A stretch of DNA of 64,000 nt from Methylovulum sp. (GCA_030653435.1 JAURZI010000035.1:1-64000), one strand, 5' to 3'. Shown: positions 1-9,429, numbered from the stretch's first letter. Numbers and translations are program-made. Notes: a model not told the origin generated them from the letters alone.

Positions 1-3000
1 GCTGTAGCTGCGCGTATCACCGGCATCGACATCGCTGGCGGCGGCGGTGTAAATCACCGTGGCGATAGCGGCGTTTTCGACGACGCTACCGGTGCTGCCC
101 GAAGTAAATACAGGGGCTTCGTTGACATTAGTCACGTTGGCGACCACCGCTTTTTCAGCCGCTAGGCCGCCTGCGTCGGTGCTGACCACGGTAAAGCTGT
201 AACTGGCTTTGGTTTCAAAGTTGGCCGGGCTTCTTAATGTCACGGCGCCGGTATTGGCATTGATGCTCACCAAGGCGGCGTCATCACCGGCAACGGTTTT
301 AAAACTGTAACTGCGCGTATCGCCGGCATCCACATCGCTGGCGGCGGCGGTGTAAATCACCGTGGCGATAGCGACGTTTTCGGCGACACTGCCGGTGCTG
401 CCGGACGTGAATACAGGAGCTTCATTGACATTGGTCACATTCGCGACCACTGCTTTTTCAGCCGTCAGGCCGCCTGCGTCGGTGCTGATCACGGTAAAGC
501 TATAGCTGGCTTTGGTTTCAAAGTTGGCTGGGCTTCTTAATGTCACGGCGCCGGTGTTGGCATTGATGCTCACCAAGGCGGCATCGTCGCCGGCAACGGT
601 TTTAAAGCTGTAGCTGCGCGTATCACCGGCATCGACATCACTGGCGGCGGCGGTGTAAAGCACCGTGGCGATAGGCGCGTTTTCGGCGATACTACCGGTG
701 CTGCCCGAAATGAACACAGGGGCTTCATTGACATTGACCACGTTAGCGACCACGGCTTTTTCAGCCGTCAGGCCGCCTGCGTCGGTGCTGACCACGGTAA
801 AGCTGTAGCTGGCTTTGGTTTCAAAGTTGGCCGGGCTTTTCAGTGTCACGGCGCCGGTGTTGGCGTTGATGGTTAGCAAGGCGACATCGCCGGTTGCCGC
901 TTTCAGGCTGTAGCTACGTGTATCACCGGCATCCACATCGCTGGCGGCGGCGGTGTAAATCACCGTGGCGATAGGTGTGTTTTCGGCGACGCTACCGGTG
1001 CTGCCGGACGTCATGACGGGGGCTTCATTGACATTGACCACATTCGCGACCACTGCTTTTTCAGCCGTCAGGCCGCCTGCGTCGGTGCTGACCACAGTAA
1101 AGCTATAACTGGCTTTGGTTTCAAAATTGGCTGGGCTCAGTAGCGTTACGGCCCCGGTGTTGGCATTGATGCTCACCAAGGCGGCGTCATCACCGGCAAC
1201 GGTTTTAAAGCTGTAGCTGCGAGTATCACCGGCATCGACATCACTGGCGGCTGCGGTGTAAAGCACCGTGGCAATAGGTGCATTTTCGGCGACGCTACCG
1301 GTGCTGCCGGACGTGAATACAGGGGCTTCGTTGACATTAGTCACATTCGCGACCACTGCTATTTCAGCCGTCAGGCCGCCTGCGTCGGTGCTGACCACGG
1401 TAAAGCTGTAACTGGCTTTGGTTTCAAAGTTGGCGGGGCTGAGCAGTGTCACAGCGCCGGTGTTGGCGTTGATGGTTAGCAAGGCGACATCGCCGGTTGC
1501 CGCTTTCAGGCTGTAGCTGCGCGTATCACCGGCATCCACATCGCTGGCGGCTGCGGTGTATATCACCGTGGCGATAGCGGCGTTTTCGGCGACACTGCCG
1601 GTGCTGCCTGAGATGAACACAGGGGCTTCGTTGACATCGATTACATTCGCGACCACTGCCAGTTCAGCCATCAATCCCGTCGAGTCGGTGCTGACCACGG
1701 TAAAGCTGTAGCTGGCTTTGGCTTCAAAGTTGGCCGGGCTTAACAAAGTCACGACACCGGTGCCGGCATTGATGGCGAGTGATGCGACATCGCCGGTTGC
1801 CGCTTTCAGGCTATAGCTGAGCGCATCCGTATCGCTTGCGGTTGCGGTATAAATCGCCGTGGCGATGGCGGCGTTTTCCGCCACGCTGCCCGTGCTGCCG
1901 GAAGTCATCACGGGGATATCTGTCGCCGGGATATTGCTAGGGACACTCGTGTTGCTAAAGTCCAGAAACTCAACCTGGGTCAGGATGTCCGTCCCTTCGT
2001 TGCCATTAGAAGGATTGATGTCTTGTACAACGATGGTGTCCAGGCTACGGGTGATTCGGTAGTCGGTAAAAATCCCCGCATACACAGCCCTGTCGTTACC
2101 CACGCCGCCGACAACCGTATCATTGCCGCTACCGCCGTTAAACCTATTGTCTTGCACATTCCCAGTCAACGTGTCGTTGAAGTTGCTGCCGGTAAGGCTC
2201 TCGATGCTGGTCAGCGTATCCGCGCCGGAACCGCCTGTGGCCTGGGCTATGGCCAGCGCCAAGTTGGCATTGACAGCGCTGGTTGCATAGGTGTAGTCGG
2301 CCGTGTCGGTGCCGAGACCGCCGTCCAGGATATTGTCGCCAGCGCCGGCATAGAGTATGTTGTCGATACTGTTGCCGGTAAGGTTAGCCGCTAATGAGGA
2401 CATCACCTGGCCGTTCTCGACATTAGCGGTCAACGTATAAGCGCTGATGGAACTGTACACCGTGTCGATGCCGCCGATGTTGGCAATGGCATTGGTTTCG
2501 CTGACCACATCGGTAGCAATGTCAACATAGTAAAGATCGGAGCCGTCGCCGCCGGTCATGGTGTCAACCGCTGCGCCTCCGTCCAGGATGTCGTTGCCGA
2601 GGTCGCCAAGCAGATTGTCATTACCCGCACCGCCCGTGACCGTGTCATCGCCTGTTCCTGCATTGATGGTATAACCGCCCGAAGCCGTAGCAAGTATGGT
2701 GACTCTGTCGTTGCCATCACCGGTAGTAATGTTATTGATTGCGGCAGTTGTCGATGCGTTTATCACATCGGCACCGGTGCCGGTGATAATGGTCTGGCTA
2801 CCGGCGGCGGATGTTGCTGCCACGGTGACGGCATTAGTGCTCGTGCTGGTAATGATCTGATCGCCGGCAGCGGATGTTGCCGTTACGGAAACAAGATTTG
2901 CACCGTTGCCGCCCGCATCACCAATCGTCTGGGCTTCTGAGGCTGTGGCCGTCACCGTAGTCAGGCCTATGCCTTTAATCGTTTGTGCACCGCCATTGGA

Positions 3001-3462
3001 TATTGTTGCGGTCACTGCGGTAGGGCCCGTACCGGTAGTAATAACCTGTGCCCCGCTACCATTTGTGGTGGCATTAAGCGTTGCCACCCCGGTAAATGTG
3101 CTCATGGCAAGGGTAATTGCACCATCGCCGTTTTGCGTGGTCGCCAAGTTGACACCTGTGGCAGTGAACGCTGCGTTAAACATAGTGCTTGTGGTAATGG
3201 TTTGTGCGCCGTTACCTGTTGCAGTAATGACAACCTTTTCGATATTACGGATCCCGGTCCAAAGCGCATCGGACGGTGTGATAGCTCCAGTGCCGTGGAC
3301 GATATTCAGCGTATCAACGCCTCCGCTGCCATCGAGGATATCGGTATCGTTAAATGTATCGGTTACGGCGGCATCATAGGTGCCGTTATAGGTGTCGTCG
3401 AGAGGCGTTCCGGTGAATAACGCGCCAGTGTCTGAATTTGGGGTGAGCGTGATAGTGGTCAT
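1..3462 (-). CDS. Large RTX/cadherin-like repeat surface protein, 3' end outside window
   Basis: The minus strand is open from an ATG at 3462 to the left edge (about 1154 codons, no stop seen), preceded by AAGGAA a few bases upstream. Residues about 1-250 are Thr/Ala/Gly-rich with repeated GAQTI-type strands. Glycine-aspartate RTX nonapeptides (GGAGNDNLLGD, LDGG) follow near 255-300 and again near 435-465. From about residue 515 on there are tandem cadherin-like domains of 100-101 residues containing AENA, DVDAGDT, NANTGAVTL and FTVVSTDAGG. Such proteins are usually calcium-binding adhesins or S-layer-like proteins exported by type I secretion; that role is inferred. The N-terminus and leader are paralogous to the next gene. 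No secretion ATPase gene adjoins it. The C-terminus, where the secretion signal would lie, is not visible. Confidence 0.85.
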   Translation of the reverse strand, partial: MTTITLTPNSDTGALFTGTPLDDTYNGTYDAAVTDTFNDTDILDGSGGVDTLNIVHGTGAITPSDALWTGIRNIEKVVITATGNGAQTITTSTMFNAAFTATGVNLATTQNGDGAITLAMSTFTGVATLNATTNGSGAQVITTGTGPTAVTATISNGGAQTIKGIGLTTVTATASEAQTIGDAGGNGANLVSVTATSAAGDQIITSTSTNAVTVAATSAAGSQTIITGTGADVINASTTAAINNITTGDGNDRVTILATASGGYTINAGTGDDTVTGGAGNDNLLGDLGNDILDGGAAVDTMTGGDGSDLYYVDIATDVVSETNAIANIGGIDTVYSSISAYTLTANVENGQVMSSLAANLTGNSIDNILYAGAGDNILDGGLGTDTADYTYATSAVNANLALAIAQATGGSGADTLTSIESLTGSNFNDTLTGNVQDNRFNGGSGNDTVVGGVGNDRAVYAGIFTDYRITRSLDTIVVQDINPSNGNEGTDILTQVEFLDFSNTSVPSNIPATDIPVMTSGSTGSVAENAAIATAIYTATASDTDALSYSLKAATGDVASLAINAGTGVVTLLSPANFEAKASYSFTVVSTDSTGLMAELAVVANVIDVNEAPVFISGSTGSVAENAAIATVIYTAAASDVDAGDTRSYSLKAATGDVALLTINANTGAVTLLSPANFETKASYSFTVVSTDAGGLTAEIAVVANVTNVNEAPVFTSGSTGSVAENAPIATVLYTAAASDVDAGDTRSYSFKTVAGDDAALVSINANTGAVTLLSPANFETKASYSFTVVSTDAGGLTAEKAVVANVVNVNEAPVMTSGSTGSVAENTPIATVIYTAAASDVDAGDTRSYSLKAATGDVALLTINANTGAVTLKSPANFETKASYSFTVVSTDAGGLTAEKAVVANVVNVNEAPVFISGSTGSIAENAPIATVLYTAAASDVDAGDTRSYSFKTVAGDDAALVSINANTGAVTLRSPANFETKASYSFTVISTDAGGLTAEKAVVANVTNVNEAPVFTSGSTGSVAENVAIATVIYTAAASDVDAGDTRSYSFKTVAGDDAALVSINANTGAVTLRSPANFETKASYSFTVVSTDAGGLAAEKAVVANVTNVNEAPVFTSGSTGSVVENAAIATVIYTAAASDVDAGDTRSYS
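2..1910 (-). repeat. Tandem ~300/303-bp cadherin-like domain repeats
   Basis: The segment starting ctgtarctgcg recurs at 2, 305, 608, 908, 1211, 1511 and, in degraded form, 1811, so the period is 303 or 300 bp. The units are very similar at DNA level. Two subtypes exist: one with KTVAGDDAALVS (101 residues) and one with KAATGDVALLT (100 residues). From the N-terminal side the order is degenerate short, short, long, short, long, long, then the window edge. This suggests recombination or block duplication inside the gene. Confidence 0.9.
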
Positions 3463-3963
3463 AATTGTTCCTTGAGTCCAGAAATGTTGTCCACACCCGT
3501 AGTGAGTGTGGAAGTCGGGCTTGATATTGGATCTGTTGTGTAGGGCAGTTAATTTTTTTCTGTACGTTAACCTGTGGACCGGTTAACAGGTGCGGCATCG
3601 GTGTTTTTCAGTTTCTCCTGGGAAGGTTGCAACATGGTTCAGGCGGTCTAGCCTCGTGGGTTCAATCGGCTATCATCAAAACCATGCAGGCGTTATCCTC
3701 TGTTTTTCAACAGCGCTCTGTACGCTAACAAACATATTAAGTCGACTTTGAGTCTGCCTCGATTATTCCGGGCAAAGGGCTTAGCTGCCTGCCGTCGATT
3801 AAATGCTTGGCGTGGCAATGATTGATTGCCGACGGGTTAGGCATGATAAGCTGTTGCGGGGAAGCTTAGGATTCATGCGGGTTATGCTTGCGTCAATCTT
3901 ATCCGGCTAAGTCCGCATACTGAGTCGCAAGATTCAGGATGGGACTTATGGCCGCCGGAATGG
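3463..3963. other. Intergenic region between the two RTX-type genes
   Basis: It holds the 5' leader of the left RTX gene (hairpin at 3491-3511, ribosome binding site AAGGAA at about 3468-3473) and about 370 bp with no convincing gene, RNA or terminator. The first ~150 bp resembles the region upstream of the second RTX gene, so the duplication included the leader. Confidence 0.6.
3491..3511 (-). promoter_or_regulatory. Leader hairpin upstream of RTX gene 1
   Basis: An 8-bp stem (CCACACTC pairing with GGGTGTGG, one G-U) closes a 5-nt loop ACTAC. The stem ends 28 nt before the ATG at 3462. A hairpin with the same stem length, loop length and distance to the ATG precedes the paralogous gene. Several stem positions differ between the copies while pairing is kept, which supports a functional RNA structure in the 5' untranslated region. 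Confidence 0.55.
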
Positions 3964-5625
3964 CTAGATGACGGCGAAATTTGAGCTGGTTAACCCTAAA
4001 CCCGTGCCAATCACGGCAATGGCTGAAGCGGCATCCGCGCCATTACCGTCAGCGTCATAAAGCAAGTATCCTGTGCTGCTGTTATAAATCAAAAAGTCAT
4101 TGGCATCAGTGGCGATTTTGCCTATCACCAGGTTGTCTGCGGTGATTGTTGTTATCGACGTAAAGATTGAGTTATCAATGCTGAGGGTGTCAAAGCTGAC
4201 GGAAAAATCGGTGATGGTGTCAAACGCAATTTGGGTATTTAACACAAAATCGTCTTGTCCAGTACCGCCTGAGAGCGTGTCCTTGCCGTTGCCGCCGATT
4301 AGCGTATCGTCACCGGCGCCGGTCGTGACGGTATCACTGCCGATGCCGGCATCGACATAGTCATTACCGAAACCGCCAGATAGGCTATCGTTTCCGGCGC
4401 CACCGCTGATCGTGTCGTTACCGTCACCGCCGGCGAGATTGTCGTTTCCGGTTCCACCGATGATAGTGTCGTTACCGATGCCGCCGATGACGGTATCGTT
4501 ACCTTCGTCGCCGGTAATCCTGTCGCCCACGTTATCCGTACCGCCAGTGATAACATCGTCGCCTGAACTGCCGTACACAATATCCGCACCGGCGCCTAAG
4601 GTGATCGTGTCATGACCCTCGCCGCCATTAATAAACTCAGCGCCGATGCCGCCGACCAGGGTGTCATTGCCGCCGCCGCCATAAAGCTGATCGCCTAGGG
4701 CATCCGTACCGCCAACAATACGGTCATCACCGGTACCGCCATTGATGGTGTCAGTGCCCGTACCGGCAATGATCGTGTCGTTATCACCGTTACCGGAGAT
4801 AAAGTCATTACCGTCCCCGCCTTTAATCGAGTCCGCGCCTGCACCTGCTTTAACGGTATAGTTACCCGTAGCGCCGGCAAGCAACGTGATGGTGTCATTG
4901 CCTGCACCCGAGTTAATGCTATTGGTTGCGGCAGTTGTGGCTGCTTTGATAAGGTCTGGGCCTGCCCCCGTGACTATAATCTGTGCGCCTGCGGTAGAGG
5001 TTGCGGTCACTGTGACGGCGGTTCTACTGGTCGCCGTGATAATTTGGGCGCCGCCGGTAGACGTTGCCGTCACCTCGACAAGATTTGCCCCGACAATAGT
5101 CTGTGCACCTGCACCGGATGCTGCCGTTACTGTGGCATGGCTGGTGCCGGTGGTGATAGTCTGTGCGCCGGCGGTGGATGTGGCTGCCACCGTGGTGGGG
5201 CCTTTGCCCGTAGTAATGGCTTGTGCGCCATCGGTGGATGTTGTTGTGAGCGTTGCAGCCCCTCTAAAGGTACTCAGGTCCAGCGTGATTGCACCAGCGC
5301 CGGTTGTCGTTGTCAGTTCGACACCGGCTGCCGCGAATGCAGTTTGAAAAAAACCGCCTGTGCTAATGGTTTGCGCGCCGGCGCCTGTCGTGTTGATGAC
5401 AAGCTTTTCGATATGGTTAATATCGCTCCAATAATCGTCGGCTATTGTGATAGCCGCAACGCCAATAGGGGTAATGGCCAGTGAGTCTATGCCTGCGTTA
5501 CCGTCAAGCATATCGGCAATAGCAAATGTACCCGTCCCTTCATCATTATAAGTAGTCTCAAAAATATCATTGCCGGAGCCGCCAATAATATTGTCCACAT
5601 TCGTAGTCAGCGTATAAGTCGTCAT
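3964..5625 (-). CDS. RTX calcium-binding protein, type I secretion substrate-like
   Basis: 553 residues from the ATG at 5625, chosen over the upstream start at 5685 because AAGGAA lies 5 nt before it and the N-terminus MTTYTLTTN matches the paralogue. Residues about 50-240 are Thr/Ala-rich with repeated TSTAGAQTI strands. From about 240 to 460 there is a long run of RTX nonapeptides of the GGxGND type, which form calcium-binding parallel beta-rolls. The C-terminus (DFLIYNSSTG, LYDADGNGA, TSSNFAVI) is typical of uncleaved C-terminal type I secretion signals. The protein is probably secreted or surface-attached. It appears complete, and is a shorter paralogue lacking cadherin-like domains. No dedicated secretion genes adjoin it. 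Confidence 0.88.
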   Translation of the reverse strand: MTTYTLTTNVDNIIGGSGNDIFETTYNDEGTGTFAIADMLDGNAGIDSLAITPIGVAAITIADDYWSDINHIEKLVINTTGAGAQTISTGGFFQTAFAAAGVELTTTTGAGAITLDLSTFRGAATLTTTSTDGAQAITTGKGPTTVAATSTAGAQTITTGTSHATVTAASGAGAQTIVGANLVEVTATSTGGAQIITATSRTAVTVTATSTAGAQIIVTGAGPDLIKAATTAATNSINSGAGNDTITLLAGATGNYTVKAGAGADSIKGGDGNDFISGNGDNDTIIAGTGTDTINGGTGDDRIVGGTDALGDQLYGGGGNDTLVGGIGAEFINGGEGHDTITLGAGADIVYGSSGDDVITGGTDNVGDRITGDEGNDTVIGGIGNDTIIGGTGNDNLAGGDGNDTISGGAGNDSLSGGFGNDYVDAGIGSDTVTTGAGDDTLIGGNGKDTLSGGTGQDDFVLNTQIAFDTITDFSVSFDTLSIDNSIFTSITTITADNLVIGKIATDANDFLIYNSSTGYLLYDADGNGADAASAIAVIGTGLGLTSSNFAVI

Positions 5626-6119
5626 AATTATTCCTTCAGTCCAGTCGTGTTGTCCGCGCCCGTGATGGGCATGGGAGTTAAGCATAAGGAATGGCTTATC
5701 GGGTTAAGATAAGCCACATAAAGCCTTTGTACTGCATGGGTGTTAATACCCATTATTTTCTCCAGGGAGAGTCCAACATTGTTGGCGGTCTGCATCGTGA
5801 GCCCCGTGATTGCACTAAAACTCACGGAGTGCCATTAATCTTTCGCTACTTATCCGCTTTTATTAACAAGGAAACCGTGCGTTAGCGTACATTGAGAAAA
5901 GTATTCGGGGGGGCTTCCCGGCTGGTATGCAGTGGGTTGTTTGGAAGGCTGGTTTGAAATGTTTGCGGCTGGGCATAAAAACCACGCCGTAAATTTAGGG
6001 GGAAAACAATGTTGCCGGCTTAACGCCCGGCGGGGGAGAGGCATTCAGGTTTTAATAGCCTCTGGGGATACAGAAAACCTGAAATGTTTAGTTGATTCGC
6101 TTTAAGCTGGCAATCTTGC
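5626..6119. other. Region upstream of RTX gene 2
   Basis: It contains the hairpin leader at 5654-5674 and about 440 bp without a convincing gene. ORFs here are short and have no recognisable features. The part nearest the gene resembles the leader of the paralogue (ttgtcc, ggcggtct and similar blocks in the same order). Confidence 0.5.
5654..5674 (-). promoter_or_regulatory. Leader hairpin upstream of RTX gene 2
   Basis: Stem CCATGCCC pairs with GGGCGCGG (one A-C mismatch, one G-U) around loop ATCAC. It ends 28 nt before the ATG at 5625, the same architecture as the hairpin at 3491-3511. Relative to that copy, one pair changes A-U to G-C on both sides. Confidence 0.5.
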
Positions 6120-6806
6120 TCAACGGGCATCGCCCAGATTATGCATTTGCCGCAATATCCATTGCTGCCGTTTGATTAAATAATGCGTAGGCTGGCTTGC
6201 TTTAAAGCGTATCGGGTTAGGCAGGGTGGCCGCCAATATCGCGCTTTGGGCGCGGTTCAGGCGTTTGGCGGGAATGCCGAAATAATGCTGGCTGGCGGCT
6301 TCTATGCCGAACAGGTGGTCGCCGAATTCGGCGATGTTCAGATACACTTCCAGTATCCGTTCCTTATCCCAGAGCAATTCCAGCAAAAACGTGAACCAGA
6401 CTTCCAGGCCTTTACGGATAAGGTTTTTCGCGGGTGTCAAAAACAGGTTTTTGGCGGTTTGTTGGGATATGGTGCTGGCACCGCGCAGGCGTCCGCCATT
6501 GCCATACACCGCTAGCGAAGATTGTATGGATTTGAGATCAAAGCCGGTATGGTGGAAAAACTGCTGGTCTTCTCCGGCAATGACGGCGATTGCCGCGTAC
6601 GGGGAGATGTCATCCGCGCTTACCCAACGATAATCAATGGCTTGGAAGGCTTGCTTGTCGGCGATGTCTTCAATATGCCGGTACAGCATAAAAACAGAGG
6701 TGGGCGGCGGTAGCCAGCGTAATAAAACGCAGACCGCCAGAGAAGCAAACGCGAAGATTAATAAGGTGTTACGCAGCAAGGTGCGTATGTACAGTAAATT
6801 AGGCAA
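6120..6806 (-). CDS. mtgA: Monofunctional peptidoglycan transglycosylase MtgA
   Basis: 228 residues. MtgA polymerises lipid II into glycan strands at the outer face of the inner membrane. An N-terminal membrane anchor (about residues 10-30) is followed by a GT51 domain: EDQQFFHHTGFD with the catalytic glutamate, GASTISQQTAKNLFL, the KGLEVWFTFLLELLWDK region and EVYLNIAEFGD. No transpeptidase domain is present and the length is normal for MtgA. The only start in frame is TTG at 6806 with no good ribosome binding site, so the N-terminus is tentative. It is on the same strand as the efflux operon but about 140 bp beyond its last gene. Confidence 0.93.
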   Translation of the reverse strand: MPNLLYIRTLLRNTLLIFAFASLAVCVLLRWLPPPTSVFMLYRHIEDIADKQAFQAIDYRWVSADDISPYAAIAVIAGEDQQFFHHTGFDLKSIQSSLAVYGNGGRLRGASTISQQTAKNLFLTPAKNLIRKGLEVWFTFLLELLWDKERILEVYLNIAEFGDHLFGIEAASQHYFGIPAKRLNRAQSAILAATLPNPIRFKASQPTHYLIKRQQWILRQMHNLGDAR

Positions 6807-6833
6807 TGGGTCGGAGGGGATGCTTGTTATAGG

Positions 6834-6854
6834 GTAGGGCGTGCCGTGCGCGCC
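6834..6854 (+). repeat. Copy of a 21-bp intergenic repeat
   Basis: Sequence gtagggcgtgcc followed by gtgcgcgcc. A copy with one difference (c for t) lies in reverse orientation at 54666-54686, and a shorter related string is near 24657. All are intergenic, as for REP-like elements. Confidence 0.5.
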
Positions 6855-6944
6855 ATTACGGTGGCGTTAAAGTCAGTTTCGGTCATTCCCGGTGGCGGAT
6901 GAGGCACGTGCGGCATACCCTAGGCGAGATGGTGATGATCGTTG

Positions 6945-8450
6945 TTAAGGCGTTGGATAGGATAACGCTTTGGTCGCATCATGAACATATTCGGCAAGAT
7001 TCTTTTTACAGTCGCCGCACTCGCCACCGACGCCGGCTTCGGTCTGCCAGCCGCCGCCTAATGCCTTGTAGAGCGCCACCAGTTTGGTGGACTGTATGGC
7101 GGCGCTGTCGATCAGCGTCAGCTCGGTTTGGTATAGGGCTTGCTGGCTTTGCAGAACATCAATAAACCCCGTCAGCCCTTTTTGATAGCGTTCATCCGCC
7201 AAGCTCACGGCTAAGCGGTTGGCTGCCACAGCTTGCGCCAAGGCCTGGTGGCGGGCTTGCTCTTGCTGGATGGACACCAAGGCATCTTCGACTTCCTTGA
7301 AGGCGGTCAACACCGTTGCTTGGTAGGCCAGTACCGCGCCGTCCGCTTGCGCCAGCTTGCTGTTGATATTGGCTTTAAGCCGTCCCCAATTGAACACCGG
7401 CATCGTTATGGATGCGGCGCTAGACCAGGATTTGCCCAACAGGGTGACGTCGGTGACCTTGGTATTTTGCAGGCCCAGAAACGCGCTTAAATTTATTTTC
7501 GGGTACAGTTCGGCGGTGGCGACACCGATAGCGGCGCTGGCGGCCGCGATGTCGCGTTCGGCGCGACGGATATCCGGCCTGCGTTGCAGTAATTCGGAGG
7601 GCAGGCCGGGTATTATGAGGTGGTCGGCTGATGGTAGCGGGCCATCCTGGCCCAGTCTGGCTGCCAAAGCGCCGGGTTCCATGCCCAGCAACACACTGAG
7701 CGCATGGCTGGCGAGCTGCGCGTCCCGTTGATAAACAGGCAGTTGCGCTTCGGTGGCGGCAAGCTGGGCTTGGGCTTGCGTCACATCCAGGCTATTCGCC
7801 AACCCGGATTGCTGTCTGATTACTGTCAGTTTATGGGTTTCCTGTTGCACGCGCTGGTTGTCACGGATGACTTGCTGCAAGCGCTGGTTGGCCCGTAGTG
7901 CGATATAGTTGCTGGCGACGTCGCCCAGCAGCGTGACCAAGACGTCACGGCTGCTTTCGATTTCACCGGCAAGCTGGGCGTCGGCGTTTTCGGCGGCGCG
8001 TCTTGCGCCGCCGAAAAAGTCCAGTTCCCATTGGGCATCGAAGCCGTTTTGAAAAATATCAATCAGCTGGCTGCCGACGCCAAAACCGGCGCCAGCCCCC
8101 CCGCTTTGCGAGCTAGCCGAGGTGTTGTTCAATCGTCGGCTGATCGTGCTTTTGGCGCTGACGCTGGGCAAGGCGGCGGCAAAAATAGCCACACGTTGGG
8201 CGCGGGCGTCCTTGATGCGTATTAAGGCCTGTTTTAAATCCAGGTTTGCCGCGATGGCATCGGTAATGAGCCGGTTCAGGGTCGGGTCGTTAAAGGTTTG
8301 CCACCATTTGTCGGCTTGCGCGATGGATGCAGCCGTCGGGGCGGCATGCCATTGTTTGGGTGCGGCAATGTTGGGGCGCTGATAATCGGGGCCTACGGTG
8401 CAGCCCGACAACAGCAGCGCGGCAATAAATGCAGGCTGATGGCGGATCAT
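6945..8450 (-). CDS. Outer-membrane efflux factor, NodT/OprM (TolC-like) family
   Basis: 501 residues. It forms the outer-membrane channel of a tripartite exporter. The N-terminus carries a lipobox (LLLSGCTVGPDYQRPN), so it is probably a lipoprotein. The rest has the duplicated coiled-coil/beta-barrel family pattern (WWQTFNDPTLNRLI, LLGMEPG, RRPDIRRAERDIAAASAAIGVA, LADERYQKGLTGFIDVL). The family is usually RND-associated, but here the gene follows an ABC-type adaptor, ATPase and permease. Its start overlaps the stop of the adaptor gene by 4 bp, so it is the last cistron of that operon. Confidence 0.93.
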   Translation of the reverse strand: MIRHQPAFIAALLLSGCTVGPDYQRPNIAAPKQWHAAPTAASIAQADKWWQTFNDPTLNRLITDAIAANLDLKQALIRIKDARAQRVAIFAAALPSVSAKSTISRRLNNTSASSQSGGAGAGFGVGSQLIDIFQNGFDAQWELDFFGGARRAAENADAQLAGEIESSRDVLVTLLGDVASNYIALRANQRLQQVIRDNQRVQQETHKLTVIRQQSGLANSLDVTQAQAQLAATEAQLPVYQRDAQLASHALSVLLGMEPGALAARLGQDGPLPSADHLIIPGLPSELLQRRPDIRRAERDIAAASAAIGVATAELYPKINLSAFLGLQNTKVTDVTLLGKSWSSAASITMPVFNWGRLKANINSKLAQADGAVLAYQATVLTAFKEVEDALVSIQQEQARHQALAQAVAANRLAVSLADERYQKGLTGFIDVLQSQQALYQTELTLIDSAAIQSTKLVALYKALGGGWQTEAGVGGECGDCKKNLAEYVHDATKALSYPTP

Positions 8451-9406
8451 GGCGGCGAACTACCTTGGGCATAGGATTCCTGCGTTTCGATAAACACGTC
8501 CATTTGCTGGCCGACATAAACCGGCAACTGTTGCGGGTCGAAGCTGTACAATGCTTGCAGCACACGGGTATCGACGCGCTCGGTGCTATCGCCGGTCAAG
8601 GATTTTTTCGGCACGACGTAAGGTTCGATATAAGCCAGCTTGAGCTCGGCCTTAAAGTTGCGGTTGCCGCGTAAAAACGCCAGGGCTTTGCCGCCCTTGT
8701 CAAAACGCCAGACATCGTTTTCGTCTATATCAACGCGTACATGCAGTTGCTCCAGGTTGCCCAGCACCAGCAACGCGGTAGTTAACAGCCCGGCCTGGGC
8801 GAATTCGCCGGGGCGGATGTTCACTTGCAGGACTTCACCGTCTATAGGCGCCCGGACTACCAGCCGCTCTAACGTGGTTTGCGTGTTCGCGAGACCGGCT
8901 TCCGTTTGCTGTACCACAGCGAGTGCGCTGTCCAGTTGGGCTTTGGCCACGCCCAAGGCGTTGCGGCGTTTGAGCAATTCCTCGCCACTGATGGCGCGGC
9001 GGTCAGTCACGGCTTGGGCAAGCTCATGCAGTGATCGGGCATCTGCCAGCGAGGCTTGGGCTATTCCGGCATCGGCCCGTGCTTTCGCGAGGTCTGCGCG
9101 TTTAACCGCCAGTTCCGCCAGGGTGTCGCGGTCATCAAGATAGAATAAGGGCATGCCCGCCTTGACCTGGTCGCCGACTTTGACGGTGACTTTGCTGACG
9201 ATGCGCGATAATGGCGTACCGACAGCTATATTCTGGCTTTCGGCCTCGATGATGCCGGAACCCGCGATAAAGGTCTTAAACGGCGCGGAAGCGGGCTCGG
9301 CAACCGCTTCCGCTATCGGTACCGGCTGACTGCCCGTGACGACGGTATAGGTTGCAAACAGAAAGCCGGCAGCCGACAGCAAGGGCAGCATGTATCTGAT
9401 ATTCAT
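8447..9406 (-). CDS. HlyD-family periplasmic adaptor of ABC exporter
   Basis: 319 residues. One N-terminal membrane segment or signal (about residues 5-22) is followed by a biotinyl-lipoyl-like half motif (VKVGDQVKAGMPLFYLDD, about 75-95), an alpha-helical hairpin (about 95-175) and a second lipoyl half with a beta-barrel (RAPIDGEVLQVNIRPGEFA, about 190-210). It should bridge the inner-membrane transporter and the outer-membrane channel. It sits between the ATPase gene and the OMF gene (4-bp overlap). The family resembles DevB/MacA adaptors of FtsX-type exporters. The substrate is unknown. Confidence 0.9.
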   Translation of the reverse strand: MNIRYMLPLLSAAGFLFATYTVVTGSQPVPIAEAVAEPASAPFKTFIAGSGIIEAESQNIAVGTPLSRIVSKVTVKVGDQVKAGMPLFYLDDRDTLAELAVKRADLAKARADAGIAQASLADARSLHELAQAVTDRRAISGEELLKRRNALGVAKAQLDSALAVVQQTEAGLANTQTTLERLVVRAPIDGEVLQVNIRPGEFAQAGLLTTALLVLGNLEQLHVRVDIDENDVWRFDKGGKALAFLRGNRNFKAELKLAYIEPYVVPKKSLTGDSTERVDTRVLQALYSFDPQQLPVYVGQQMDVFIETQESYAQGSSPP

Positions 9407-9429
9407 ATCACCTCTGGTTAATAACTCGC

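Noticed and set aside
1-1910. Regular repeats as CRISPR or satellite DNA
   Set aside because: The ~300-bp period is in frame throughout and encodes cadherin-like domains.
4100-5484. Long plus-strand ORFs, Pro/Val-rich or Cys/Gly-rich
   Set aside because: They are antisense to the RTX repeats; their composition mirrors the repeats and they lack ribosome binding sites.
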